DNA of 15,307 nucleotides from an uncultured Lentisphaeria bacterium (GCA_905211485.1 CAJMAW010000077.1:1-15307), one strand, 5' to 3'; positions 1 through 6,704 are shown, numbered from the stretch's first letter. A program made the numbers and translations. The notes: generated by a model from the letters alone, not told the origin.

Positions 1-219
1 TGGCCGCTCTACCGCTTCAATCCCGCCGCGGAAAACAAGTTCTCCTGGGATGCCAAGGCTCCCACCGGGGACTTCCAGGAATTCATCCGCAGTGAAGGCC
101 GTTACAAATCCCTCTACAAGACGGCTCCGGAAGAGGTCGAAAATCTCTTCAAGAAGGCGCAGGAGGATGCGGCGCGCCGCATGGCGTTCTATCAGCAGGT
201 GGGTGAATTCATGAAGTAA
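1..219 (+). CDS. nifJ: Pyruvate:ferredoxin (flavodoxin) oxidoreductase, C-terminal fragment
   Basis: This is the last 72 codons of a gene that begins before the window, read in frame 1 and ending at TAA (217-219). The protein starts WPLYRFNPA, continues through WDAKAPTGDFQEFIRSEGRY and ends with a helical stretch rich in Lys and Glu (ENLFKKAQEDAARR). This pattern (LYRxNP, then D-KxPxxDFxxFxxxExRY, then a charged helix) is typical of the extreme C-terminus of the large single-chain pyruvate:ferredoxin oxidoreductases. These enzymes oxidise pyruvate with CoA to acetyl-CoA and CO2 and pass electrons to ferredoxin or flavodoxin in the cytoplasm. The catalytic TPP and Fe-S domains lie outside the window, so a related 2-oxoacid oxidoreductase cannot be excluded. 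A strong terminator follows 52 bases after the stop. The presence of the enzyme fits an anaerobic, fermentative host. Confidence 0.85.
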   Translation, partial: WPLYRFNPAAENKFSWDAKAPTGDFQEFIRSEGRYKSLYKTAPEEVENLFKKAQEDAARRMAFYQQVGEFMK

Positions 220-270
220 TTCATGGAATGATTCATGAATCCGTATTCCCTTTCCGGGGGAACGGCATGG

Positions 271-309
271 AACAGGTCCGGGAGAAGATTTCCCGGGCCT
301 GTTTTTTTT
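271..309 (+). terminator. Rho-independent terminator of the oxidoreductase gene
   Basis: Two 13-base arms, 271-283 (AACAGGTCCGGGA) and 291-303 (TCCCGGGCCTGTT), pair completely with a single G-U wobble around a 7-base loop. An eight-T run (302-309) follows at once. It lies 52 bases past the stop of the upstream gene on the same strand. Confidence 0.92.
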
Positions 310-389
310 CTTCCCGGATCCGGATCCGGAAGCCCTTCAAATCCGGAAAGAACTTTTCACAAAAAAGGATCTTTTTTTCTTTTTTCAAC

Positions 390-417
390 TTGTATTTCCC
401 AGTTCAGGGGATATCTT
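390..417 (+). promoter_or_regulatory. Weak candidate promoter for tRNA-Gln
   Basis: A TTGTAT hexamer (390-395) and a TATCTT hexamer (412-417) are separated by 16 bases, about 38 bases upstream of the mature tRNA start. The -35 match is poor (3/6) and the -10 match moderate (4/6). The call rests mainly on position: a terminator upstream and a tRNA downstream require a promoter somewhere in 310-454. Confidence 0.3.
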
Positions 418-430
418 ATTGGCACTGTCA

Positions 431-447
431 AGGGAATGGCATTCCCT
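431..447. repeat. 17-bp perfect palindrome in the tRNA-Gln leader
   Basis: AGGGAATG (431-438), one central G, then CATTCCCT (440-447) form a perfect 8+1+8 inverted repeat. It ends 7 bases before the mature 5' end of the tRNA. A one-base centre is too tight for an RNA hairpin without opening inner pairs, so it looks more like a dimeric protein site, although a shorter hairpin near the RNase P cleavage point is possible. No function is established. Confidence 0.6.
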
Positions 448-454
448 CGCGTAC

Positions 455-528
455 TGCCCAATGGTGTAACGGTAGCACAACTGATTCTGGTTCAGTTTGT
501 CGAGGTTCGAATCCTTGTTGGGCAGCCA
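455..528 (+). tRNA. tRNA-Gln (anticodon CUG)
   Basis: The full cloverleaf can be folded by eye. Acceptor arms TGCCCAA (455-461) and TTGGGCA (518-524) pair over 7 bp. The D stem is GTGT/GCAC (464-467 with 475-478) with GG at 471-472. The anticodon stem is ACTGA/TCAGT (480-484... with 492-496) around loop TTCTGGT, giving anticodon CTG at 487-489, which decodes CAG (Gln). The variable loop has 4 bases (TTGT), and the T stem CGAGG/CCTTG encloses TTCGAAT (506-512). The discriminator base is G and CCA is encoded (526-528). It stands alone between two terminators, so it appears to be a single-gene transcription unit. Confidence 0.97.
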
Positions 529-545
529 TTTTTCCCGATATCTTC

Positions 546-582
546 TCCGCTCAGGATCTTCATATCCGGAGCGGATTTTTTT
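546..582 (+). terminator. Rho-independent terminator of tRNA-Gln
   Basis: TCCGCTC (546-552) pairs with GAGCGGA (569-575). An inner GGAT/ATCC stem extends it across one A-G mismatch, with a six-base loop (CTTCAT). A run of seven T follows (576-582). It lies 17 bases past the tRNA CCA. Confidence 0.88.
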
Positions 583-902
583 GCGGATTTTTTCACCCCT
601 CAGGATTTCCTGTAAAAAAACGCAGGAGTAAAAAATGGAAACGGGGTCTGGAAACGGAAAAACAGGGAGAGACGGGATGTGCTGGATAAGACGGGACACC
701 ATGAGATGCTGTGAGATGCTGTGAGGTTATAAATGCTGTGAACACGATCTTTTTCAGTCGTATTCCATTCACTTCAGGCATTCTTTGTTTTCTTCTTTGA
801 AAATTTCATTCACTCCTGCGGAATTCAACGCTTCCGCGACTCCCCCCTCTGCTCCATCCTCCCGGGGAAACAATGTTTCAACGCTTTTCTCAGAATCCGC
901 AC
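583..902. other. Intergenic stretch without a recognised gene
   Basis: About 320 bases between the tRNA terminator and the prepilin promoter. Short open frames exist on both strands, but none has a plausible ribosome-binding site or recognisable protein. The only structure I see is a small direct repeat: GAGATGCTGT occurs twice back to back (703-722), with a related AATGCTGTGA just downstream (731-740). Confidence 0.6.
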
Positions 903-931
903 TTGACAAATCCCTTCTGGAAAGATATAAT
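903..931 (+). promoter_or_regulatory. Perfect-consensus sigma-70-type promoter of the prepilin gene
   Basis: TTGACA (903-908) and TATAAT (926-931) match the housekeeping consensus at all 12 positions with the optimal 17-base spacer. Transcription would begin near 938, giving a leader of about 60 bases before the ATG at 997. Confidence 0.88.
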
Positions 932-981
932 AGAATCGGGCTGTAACGTAAAAGCATAAAAAACTTGTCTTGTTTTATACG

Positions 982-988
982 AAGGGAG
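982..988 (+). promoter_or_regulatory. Ribosome-binding site deciding the prepilin start
   Basis: AAGGGAG ends 8 bases before the ATG at 997, good Shine-Dalgarno spacing. It favours 997 over the in-frame TTG at 970, which would place this motif inside the gene. A second purine-rich motif, GAGAGGA (1057-1063), lies 11 bases before a later in-frame ATG at 1075 and keeps that start possible. Confidence 0.6.
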
Positions 989-996
989 CAAGGAAA

Positions 997-1776
997 ATGC
1001 GTTCTCATGATGAACGGGCGGAGAAGTCGTCGGCAGACGATGCATCAGCAGGAGCGGAGAGGAACGCCCGGAAAATGACGTGCTTCAAGGTTCTGCATGA
1101 ACAAAGTTTCACATTGATTGAACTTCTGGTGGTCATTGCGGTCATTGCGATTCTGAGTGCGCTGCTTCTTCCCTCGCTGGGGAGGGCACGGGAGTTGGGG
1201 AGGAACGCACTCTGCCTCAGCAATCTCAAACAGATCGGGATCGGATATCTGAACTACGTGCATGACAACAACGATCATCTTCCTTTCATGGAAGGGAAAA
1301 ACGACAATACCAACCGACTGATTGTGGAATATGTGACAGGAAAACAGCCGGAAGGATATTCTCCTGCAACGTCTCTTCCGGTCTATGAAAAGGTCTGGTA
1401 CTGTCCAACAGGATCTTCCAGGGTCAACGGGACTCTGGGAAGTGATCATACCTACGGAGCGAATTTTTATCTTCATTTCTATTCCAACCGCAGCAGCAAT
1501 GCCCGGTTTTACTCCAGAATCAAAATCCCGACAATGCAGATGATTTTCGGTGACAGCGCCATGGATATCAGCACGAAACCGGAAGCCGGACCCTATACAA
1601 GATTCTGGTCCTTGAACTACGCGGCCAACTGGCACAACGGATACGGAGGCCATCTGATGGCGGACGGACATACGGAAAATCTGCCCGGACTCCTCCTCTG
1701 GAATCATGGCTCACTTTACAGCAAGCCATTCGATATCAGCGGTGTCAGCAGCAGCGTCATATCCGGCTGGAGATAA
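997..1776 (+). CDS. Prepilin-like protein with N-terminal methylation motif and H-X9-DG domain
   Basis: The 259-residue product has the type IV prepilin/pseudopilin signal: a basic-polar leader of 37 residues, then FTLIELLVVIAVIAIL (from Phe38) with the conserved Glu at mature position +5 (Glu42). The following helix ends LLPSLGRARELGRNALCLSNL, and NLKQIGIGYLNYVHDNND is typical of the large pilin-like families of Lentisphaerota and Planctomycetota. WYCP and a TYGAN motif lie in the middle. Near the C-terminus, His213, nine residues, then Asp223-Gly224 form the H-X9-DG motif (TIGR04294-type). The residue before the cleavage point is Ser, not the usual Gly. A prepilin peptidase would cut before Phe38, leaving the protein anchored by its N-terminal helix and able to assemble into a pseudopilus-like structure. 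It has its own strong promoter and no visible terminator, and lies 263 bases upstream of three secreted-protein genes. The specific role is unknown. Confidence 0.88.
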   Translation: MRSHDERAEKSSADDASAGAERNARKMTCFKVLHEQSFTLIELLVVIAVIAILSALLLPSLGRARELGRNALCLSNLKQIGIGYLNYVHDNNDHLPFMEGKNDNTNRLIVEYVTGKQPEGYSPATSLPVYEKVWYCPTGSSRVNGTLGSDHTYGANFYLHFYSNRSSNARFYSRIKIPTMQMIFGDSAMDISTKPEAGPYTRFWSLNYAANWHNGYGGHLMADGHTENLPGLLLWNHGSLYSKPFDISGVSSSVISGWR

Positions 1777-1886
1777 GCGCCACCTCTCCCGGGAACCGAG
1801 ATCAAAGAGAGAATCGGAGGAACAGGATAAAACTCAGAGCTCATGGGAAATGCCTGTAAAAAAATGTCTAATAAGGAGAAACATTT

Positions 1887-1915
1887 CCGACACAAACGCA
1901 AATATAAAATATTAT
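1887..1915 (+). promoter_or_regulatory. Candidate promoter of the three-gene secreted-protein operon
   Basis: CCGACA (1887-1892, 4/6 match) and TATTAT (1910-1915, 5/6 match) are separated by 17 bases inside an AT-rich patch. Initiation near 1922 would leave a leader of roughly 118 bases before the ATG at 2040. Read-through from the prepilin promoter is the alternative source of transcription. Confidence 0.4.
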
Positions 1916-1930
1916 TATCAAGAGAAGAGC

Positions 1931-2039
1931 ACCCTGCCCTTTTCCTCTCACCCCTCCATTCTCCTTTTCTCTTCCCCTTCCCCGGAAATACGAGAAAAAG
2001 AGATGGAAAAACAGCCAGAAAAAACGGAAAGGATCCTAC
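1931..2039 (+). other. Strand-biased operon leader: pyrimidine tract then purine tract
   Basis: Positions 1931-1984 are almost entirely C and T on the plus strand. Positions 1985-2033 switch abruptly to nearly all A and G, ending in the Shine-Dalgarno AAAGGA (2028-2033) six bases before the ATG. The CT-rich half contains several TCCTTTT/CCCTTTT-like pieces that could pair imperfectly with the purine half, including the ribosome-binding site. A regulatory hairpin is possible but not shown. Confidence 0.4.
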
Positions 2040-3047
2040 ATGAACCCCCTTGCAATGATCATCGGTCTCTTCTTCCTTGTCTTTGCCGCATCGGGTGCGG
2101 AGAAAAACACGGTACTGGAGGAAAATTTTGACGGGACGGAACAAATGCCATCCACACTGGAAGGAATCTCCCGCGGAGCCTCGCTGTCAAAGGTTCCCGG
2201 CGGGAAAGAAGGCGAACGTCTTCTGGTACTTGAGCCGAATTCTTCCGCCATCTTCAAAGCCGTGGAGCTGGATCCCGGGACAAAATACCGCCTGAGTTTC
2301 CGCGCCCGGTCTTCCGGGCCCGATTCCCTGGAGAAAAATCCCCAGCTCGAAGAAGCCTTTTATGATGCGAACCGGAGCAGCAAAGGCATGAAACTTCCTA
2401 TGTGGTCTCTGAATTTCTCCTCTGCTGAGAGGACCTACTGCAACACCTATATTCTTTTCCCGTATCACAAGGTCATTCTTTCAGAGAATTTCAGGATCTG
2501 CAGCGATGTTTTCTACCCGGCTCCGGGATCGACGCGGATGAAAATCCGTTTTGAAAATCCCTCTCCCGAAAACACGCTCTTCATTGACGACCTGAAAGTG
2601 GAAGTCTTTACGGAAAGCGCCCTCAACATCAACCCCGAATTCAAACTGGGAAAATTCAACCATTCCGGATTCGGGCAGGCGGGATACGGGATCGACATCC
2701 GCATGACGGAACGTCCGGACGGGAAAGGATTTTTTCTGAACGTCAACAGCTGGGCCAGCTGTGATCCCGTGCCGGTGAAAGGGGGAAAGAATTATGTCTT
2801 TGAAGCGCGTCTGGCTCCGAATCCCCCACGGGGCGCCCGGATCCAGATCACTTTCTTCGACAAGGAAATGAAAGAAATACGCAATGCGGGCGGCTCAGTC
2901 CCAGTCAAAAAGGCGGAGGGATCCGGAAAAGGCAATTTCATTGCACCCGACAACGCAGCCTTCGCAAGAATGCTCATCTACGGAGGAAAAGACTGCGCCT
3001 TTGAATACATCCGCATGACTCAGCAGGATATGGAGATGGATCAATGA
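2040..3047 (+). CDS. Secreted two-domain protein of unknown function (paralogue 1)
   Basis: The product has 335 residues. The first 20 form a signal peptide (MNPLAMIIGLFFLVFAASGA), so the protein is exported. The start is supported by AAAGGA six bases upstream. Two beta-rich segments follow. Residues 23-190 contain EENFDG and a YRLSFRARS strand, as seen in carbohydrate-binding jelly-roll modules (CBM4/9-like). Residues 196-325 begin NINPEF and contain DPVPVKGGKNYVFEARL, then ITFFDKEMKEI and FIAPDNAAF. The second segment is clearly related to the C-terminal part of the next gene, so these are tandem paralogues. No catalytic motif is visible. The stop overlaps the next start (ATGA, 3044-3047), implying translational coupling. 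A substrate-binding role beside the DUF4838 protein is my inference; I do not recognise a named family. Confidence 0.8.
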   Translation: MNPLAMIIGLFFLVFAASGAEKNTVLEENFDGTEQMPSTLEGISRGASLSKVPGGKEGERLLVLEPNSSAIFKAVELDPGTKYRLSFRARSSGPDSLEKNPQLEEAFYDANRSSKGMKLPMWSLNFSSAERTYCNTYILFPYHKVILSENFRICSDVFYPAPGSTRMKIRFENPSPENTLFIDDLKVEVFTESALNINPEFKLGKFNHSGFGQAGYGIDIRMTERPDGKGFFLNVNSWASCDPVPVKGGKNYVFEARLAPNPPRGARIQITFFDKEMKEIRNAGGSVPVKKAEGSGKGNFIAPDNAAFARMLIYGGKDCAFEYIRMTQQDMEMDQ

Positions 3048-4201
3048 AAAAACGCTTTCCAGCAGTACAACAACAATCTCTCACACGCTGTCGTCCCGTC
3101 ACAGACGTTCGTCCGGGTGGCAGGATTTCCCGTTCCAGTCCCGCCGTCAGGCATGCAGTGTTTCCAGCCGCGACGGAGAAGAACACACGGCTTCATCCGC
3201 CGCTTCTCTTGCCGCTTCTTCTGCTCTTCCTCATGATTCTTCCGACTCCTTCTCTGAGGGCTTCGGAAGCCATGGGGAACGGTGAAGAAGGGAGAGAAAA
3301 GCAGAAACAGGAAGACATCCGTCAGACAACTCAGATAATTCAGACAAAACAGGCAACTCAGACAACGTCGTCTTCTTCCTCCTCCTCTCTTCCGTCCCCC
3401 GCTGCGGGAGGAGCGGAAGACGCATCCGCTGCGGATCATCACAGCGGAAAGAAATTTTCTGAGTTCACTGCGGACGTTCTCCCGAATACCCGGTACCGGG
3501 TTATGTTCAGTAGTCCCGCAGCATCTCCGGAATGGCAGATCCGTTTCCCCGATGCTGAAGGCAAGCTCCCGCTCGGCGGAATTCTGAATGCAAAAGGGGA
3601 AAAATACCGCGGAGAGGAAAAGAAGAAGGGAAAAAACATGTCTTATCTCCAGGAATTCTATACGCCTGTTTTTGCCAGGAAGGCGCTCATCAGGATAAAA
3701 CACAAAGCGGAAGATTTCCGATTTGAAATCGCTCCGGAATCGGAATATCGGAATATCAATCCCGAATTTGAACTTGGAGCGGAGAATCTTTCAGGGTATG
3801 CCCGTTCCTTCCAGTCGTGCATCAGGAAGAGGGCGGAAGGGGGGAATTATCTGGAGATTTCCAATTCCCGTTACGCCATGGTGATGACCGATCCGCTTCC
3901 TGTGACAGCCGGGCGGAGCTACCGCATTTCCCTCCGCAGGGAAGATCCGGCGGAGAAGAGCGGCAATGAGGCGGCGGCAAAGGAAAATATCAGTGTCTAC
4001 ATCCGTTTTCTGGACAAAACGGGCCGTATTCTCGGAAATCAGCGGGATTACTGGAAGCAGGTATTTCTGTTTTATGCAAACTGGAAAAGCGATTTCCCGG
4101 CGTCAAAAGACTTCACAGCTCCGGAAGGCGCCGCATTTCTGGAATGCCTGATCACGAACGGGAAAATCGCAGGATTCTATATCACGGAAAAGAGACCATG
4201 A
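3044..4201 (+). CDS. Secreted protein of unknown function (paralogue 2) with long N-terminal extension
   Basis: The product has 385 residues and starts at an ATG overlapping the previous stop. The hydrophobic export or anchor segment is not at the N-terminus but at residues 53-66 (LLLPLLLLFLMIL), after about 50 basic, polar residues, and is followed by a plausible cleavage site near LRASEA. Residues 85-125 are low complexity, with Q-x-x repeats and a seven-Ser run. From about residue 138 the protein resembles paralogue 1: NTRYRVMF, then EFYTPVFARKALIRI, then NINPEFELG (237-245), LSGY, DPLPVTAGRSYRISL, YIRFLDKTGRIL, FTAPEGAAF and GKIAGFYI. It is therefore a two-domain beta-rich, possibly carbohydrate-binding protein. 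No in-frame ATG between 3044 and the hydrophobic core gives a shorter classical signal peptide, so either a non-ATG internal start is used or the extension is real. The function is unknown. Confidence 0.75.
   Translation: MKKRFPAVQQQSLTRCRPVTDVRPGGRISRSSPAVRHAVFPAATEKNTRLHPPLLLPLLLLFLMILPTPSLRASEAMGNGEEGREKQKQEDIRQTTQIIQTKQATQTTSSSSSSSLPSPAAGGAEDASAADHHSGKKFSEFTADVLPNTRYRVMFSSPAASPEWQIRFPDAEGKLPLGGILNAKGEKYRGEEKKKGKNMSYLQEFYTPVFARKALIRIKHKAEDFRFEIAPESEYRNINPEFELGAENLSGYARSFQSCIRKRAEGGNYLEISNSRYAMVMTDPLPVTAGRSYRISLRREDPAEKSGNEAAAKENISVYIRFLDKTGRILGNQRDYWKQVFLFYANWKSDFPASKDFTAPEGAAFLECLITNGKIAGFYITEKRP
3323..3367 (+). repeat. Five-unit 9-bp in-frame tandem repeat
   Basis: Five successive imperfect 9-base units start with CAG: CAGACAACT, CAGATAATT, CAGACAAAA, CAGGCAACT and CAGACAACG. 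They encode Q-T-T, Q-I-I, Q-T-K, Q-A-T and Q-T-T in the linker of paralogue 2. The unit length is a multiple of three, so copy-number change would alter linker length without a frameshift. Confidence 0.85.
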
Positions 4202-4217
4202 GGAGCGCACCGGATTC

Positions 4218-6584
4218 ATGATGAAAAAATTTCTGACATTTCTGTTTTTTCTGGCAGGCGGGACATTGAGCTTTCTGAACGCCGCATTTCAGGTTGCGGA
4301 AGGGGGAAAAAGCGTTTCTGAAATCATTGTCCCGGAGGATCCCTCGGAAGAACTGCTTTTCGCCGCCCGGGAGCTGCAGATGTGGATCGGACGCATTTCC
4401 GGCGGAGAAGGTCCCGGAATCTATCATGCGCCGACACGGGAAAATAATTCCAAAATCTTCCTCGGGAAAGAATTCTACGCACCGGAAGAGGATTTCCGCT
4501 TCATCGGGGATTCCGACGGATGGGTCGTGCGGGAAGAGGGGAGGAATCTGTATCTTTCCGGACTGAAGGACACAGGAGTCATCAACGGGGTTTTCCGACT
4601 TCTGGATCTGAATACGGATCTAGTGTTTCCCCGTCCGGACCTGAAAGAGGAGGCGCTGTTCACTCCGGATCCGGATCTGACGTTCCGGAAAACGGACTTC
4701 CGTGGAAAGCCCTCCTGGAATTTCCGGGAATTTTCGCTGGTGAATGTGCACTTCGATCCCCCGACGAGTCTCTGGGCACGGCGCAACTATTCCAATTCAC
4801 GCGGCATGTTCTACAACAAATACCACATCCGTTCGACTCTGGATCTCTTCTTCACCGGTTCACTGACCTATGAACTCGGAAGTTTCCTCCCGAACGCGAA
4901 ATACTTTGCGGAACACCCCACTTATTATGCCTGGCAGGAAGGGAAAAGAAAACCCTACGAGCATTACGGCCCCCAGCTCTGCTATACCAATCCGGAAGGA
5001 CGCGAGGCACTGATCCGGGAAATGCTCGCCAGACTGGAACAGGATCTGACCCCGCAAATCAGGAAAGTGCATTTCGGATTCGGAGATACCTGGAGTCTCT
5101 GCAGCTGCACCGAATGCCGTAAAGCCATCCCGCTCCCGGACGGAACCAGCCTCCCCCCTGATGACGACGCCTTCCGTTCCACCCAGTATTTTCTGTATCT
5201 GAACGCCATCGTCGAGGCCATGGTGAAAAAATATCCGCAGCTGGAGGCGGAAACGCTCGGCTATCTCTATGCCGCCGTTCCTCCCCGAGTGAAGCCTCAT
5301 CCAAAACTCACGGTCATCTATTGCCCCTATCCGAAAAACGACAAACTCCCCGTCGATGGAAAAGGCAATGAAAAATGGGGCGCGCGCAGCCGCAAATGGG
5401 CGGAATCCGGGGCAAGGATCGGAATTTATGAATACTGGGGGGATGCCAGCGACTTTCCCCGGCCCGTCGCCAACGCCGCAGCGGAAAACCTGAAGATCTG
5501 GAACGCCCTGGGTTTCCACCATCACATCATGACCGAAACCTATCCGGACGTCCGCCAGACCCCCCCCGAAAAGGATTCGCTTGCAGGAGCCTGGGATGTT
5601 TCGGCAATGGAATACTGGGTCCTGAGCCGTCTGATGCTGGATTCCTCTCAGGATCCCGATACGCTGCGCAGGGAATATCTGGAACGCGTCTATGGCCCTG
5701 CCGCCGCAGCCGTCCTGCAGGAATACTATGGCGCCATCCGGAAGGCATGGCATGCGGATGAAAGCATTTCCATGTACAATGACAACGCCGTCTGGTGCAC
5801 GGAACTCTATATCCGGCGGACCGGACTGGAACAGCAGCTCCGGGAAAAACTCGCCGCAGCGGAAAAACTCGCCGCCGGGGAAACAGCCCGGGAACTCGTC
5901 CGGAAGCAGCGCAGACGTTTTGATTTCCTCGTGGACAGCGCCAGAAAAATCCGTCCCGACCTCTTTGAAATCCCGCTCCTGCCCGATGCTGAGAAACAAG
6001 GCATCCCGGATTTCGACTCCCCTCTCTGGAATTCCGCCGCCCGGATCGAAGAGCTGAAAATCCCCGGGAAAGAAAGCGGAAACAGGGAGGAGCGAAGAAG
6101 CATCGCGGAAGACACCCGCGTCCTTCTCCTTCACAACCGCAGGAATCTCTATGTGAAATTCATCTGCCGGGAACCGGACATGAAACGTCTCGATTCTCAG
6201 AAAGATCCCTCTCCAGGACGTTTCCCTTCCGGAGACTGCGTCGAACTCTTTCTGAAGCCCGAAGATTCCAAAACCTATTATCATTTCGCCGCCACCCCTT
6301 CCGGTGCCAGATACGACGCCGAAGGCTATAATCACCGATGGAATCTCCCCTCATGGGATTTCCTTTCCAGACGAAACAGCGAAAGCTGGGAAGGAATCCT
6401 CCGGATCCCGCTCGATGAGCTCGGATTCAGAATCACAGTGAACAACAAATGCCGGATCCTGCCCGCCCGCATCCGTGCCGGAGCCTCCGCTCCCGGAGAA
6501 AAAATGAAAAAGGGAAATGCCTCCTTTGCCGGAGCCAGGAGGCATATGCCTGACACCTTTCCCGCAATGCTTCTGAAGGAATAA
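4218..6584 (+). CDS. Secreted DUF4838 glycosidase-like protein with C-terminal CBM9-like domain
   Basis: The product has 788 residues. A signal peptide (MMKKFLTFLFFLAGGTLSFLNA) is followed by an N-terminal domain (about 25-145) with FAARELQMWI and DGWVVREEGRNLYLSG. This is the layout of the small domain that precedes the barrel in alpha-glucuronidase (GH67) and related proteins. Residues about 165-455 match the DUF4838 type, including GFGDTWSLCSCTECRKA with Cys295, Cys297 and Cys300, and IGIYEYWGD. A helical section (470-585) leads to residues 597-788, which look like a CBM9/DOMON-like sandwich (NLYVKFICREPD, GDCVELFLKPED, WEGILRIPLDELG). The family is associated with polysaccharide breakdown, but its reaction is not established and I cannot name catalytic residues. 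AGGAG (4201-4205) lies 12 bases upstream and overlaps the preceding stop. It is the last gene of the operon. Confidence 0.85.
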   Translation: MMKKFLTFLFFLAGGTLSFLNAAFQVAEGGKSVSEIIVPEDPSEELLFAARELQMWIGRISGGEGPGIYHAPTRENNSKIFLGKEFYAPEEDFRFIGDSDGWVVREEGRNLYLSGLKDTGVINGVFRLLDLNTDLVFPRPDLKEEALFTPDPDLTFRKTDFRGKPSWNFREFSLVNVHFDPPTSLWARRNYSNSRGMFYNKYHIRSTLDLFFTGSLTYELGSFLPNAKYFAEHPTYYAWQEGKRKPYEHYGPQLCYTNPEGREALIREMLARLEQDLTPQIRKVHFGFGDTWSLCSCTECRKAIPLPDGTSLPPDDDAFRSTQYFLYLNAIVEAMVKKYPQLEAETLGYLYAAVPPRVKPHPKLTVIYCPYPKNDKLPVDGKGNEKWGARSRKWAESGARIGIYEYWGDASDFPRPVANAAAENLKIWNALGFHHHIMTETYPDVRQTPPEKDSLAGAWDVSAMEYWVLSRLMLDSSQDPDTLRREYLERVYGPAAAAVLQEYYGAIRKAWHADESISMYNDNAVWCTELYIRRTGLEQQLREKLAAAEKLAAGETARELVRKQRRRFDFLVDSARKIRPDLFEIPLLPDAEKQGIPDFDSPLWNSAARIEELKIPGKESGNREERRSIAEDTRVLLLHNRRNLYVKFICREPDMKRLDSQKDPSPGRFPSGDCVELFLKPEDSKTYYHFAATPSGARYDAEGYNHRWNLPSWDFLSRRNSESWEGILRIPLDELGFRITVNNKCRILPARIRAGASAPGEKMKKGNASFAGARRHMPDTFPAMLLKE

Positions 6585-6704
6585 GGAAAAGGGAAAAAGG
6601 AAAAAAGGCACTCCCCCCTCCCCTCCCCGCGCCATCTCAATAACAGGAACGGGATGAGGATCTGGGAATGACAATGGAAGAAAATGAAAACAGGTGGGGG
6701 GGGG

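Noticed and set aside
228..689. Plus-strand open frames (also 235-615) running through the terminators and tRNA-Gln
   Set aside because: They read through two clear terminators and a complete tRNA, so they are not genes.
1843..2043. Small plus-strand open frame (66 codons) before paralogue 1
   Set aside because: Its sequence simply reads the pyrimidine and purine tracts of the leader (Leu/Pro/Phe, then Lys/Arg), and its ATG has no good ribosome-binding site.
3041..3703. Minus-strand open frame of 220 codons opposite paralogue 2
   Set aside because: It is rich in Arg, Ser, Leu and Phe as a shadow of the low-complexity coding strand, with no signature of its own.
4860..6335. Minus-strand open frame of 491 codons opposite the DUF4838 gene
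   Set aside because: It is a compositional shadow of the DUF4838 coding strand, with no recognisable protein and no ribosome-binding site.
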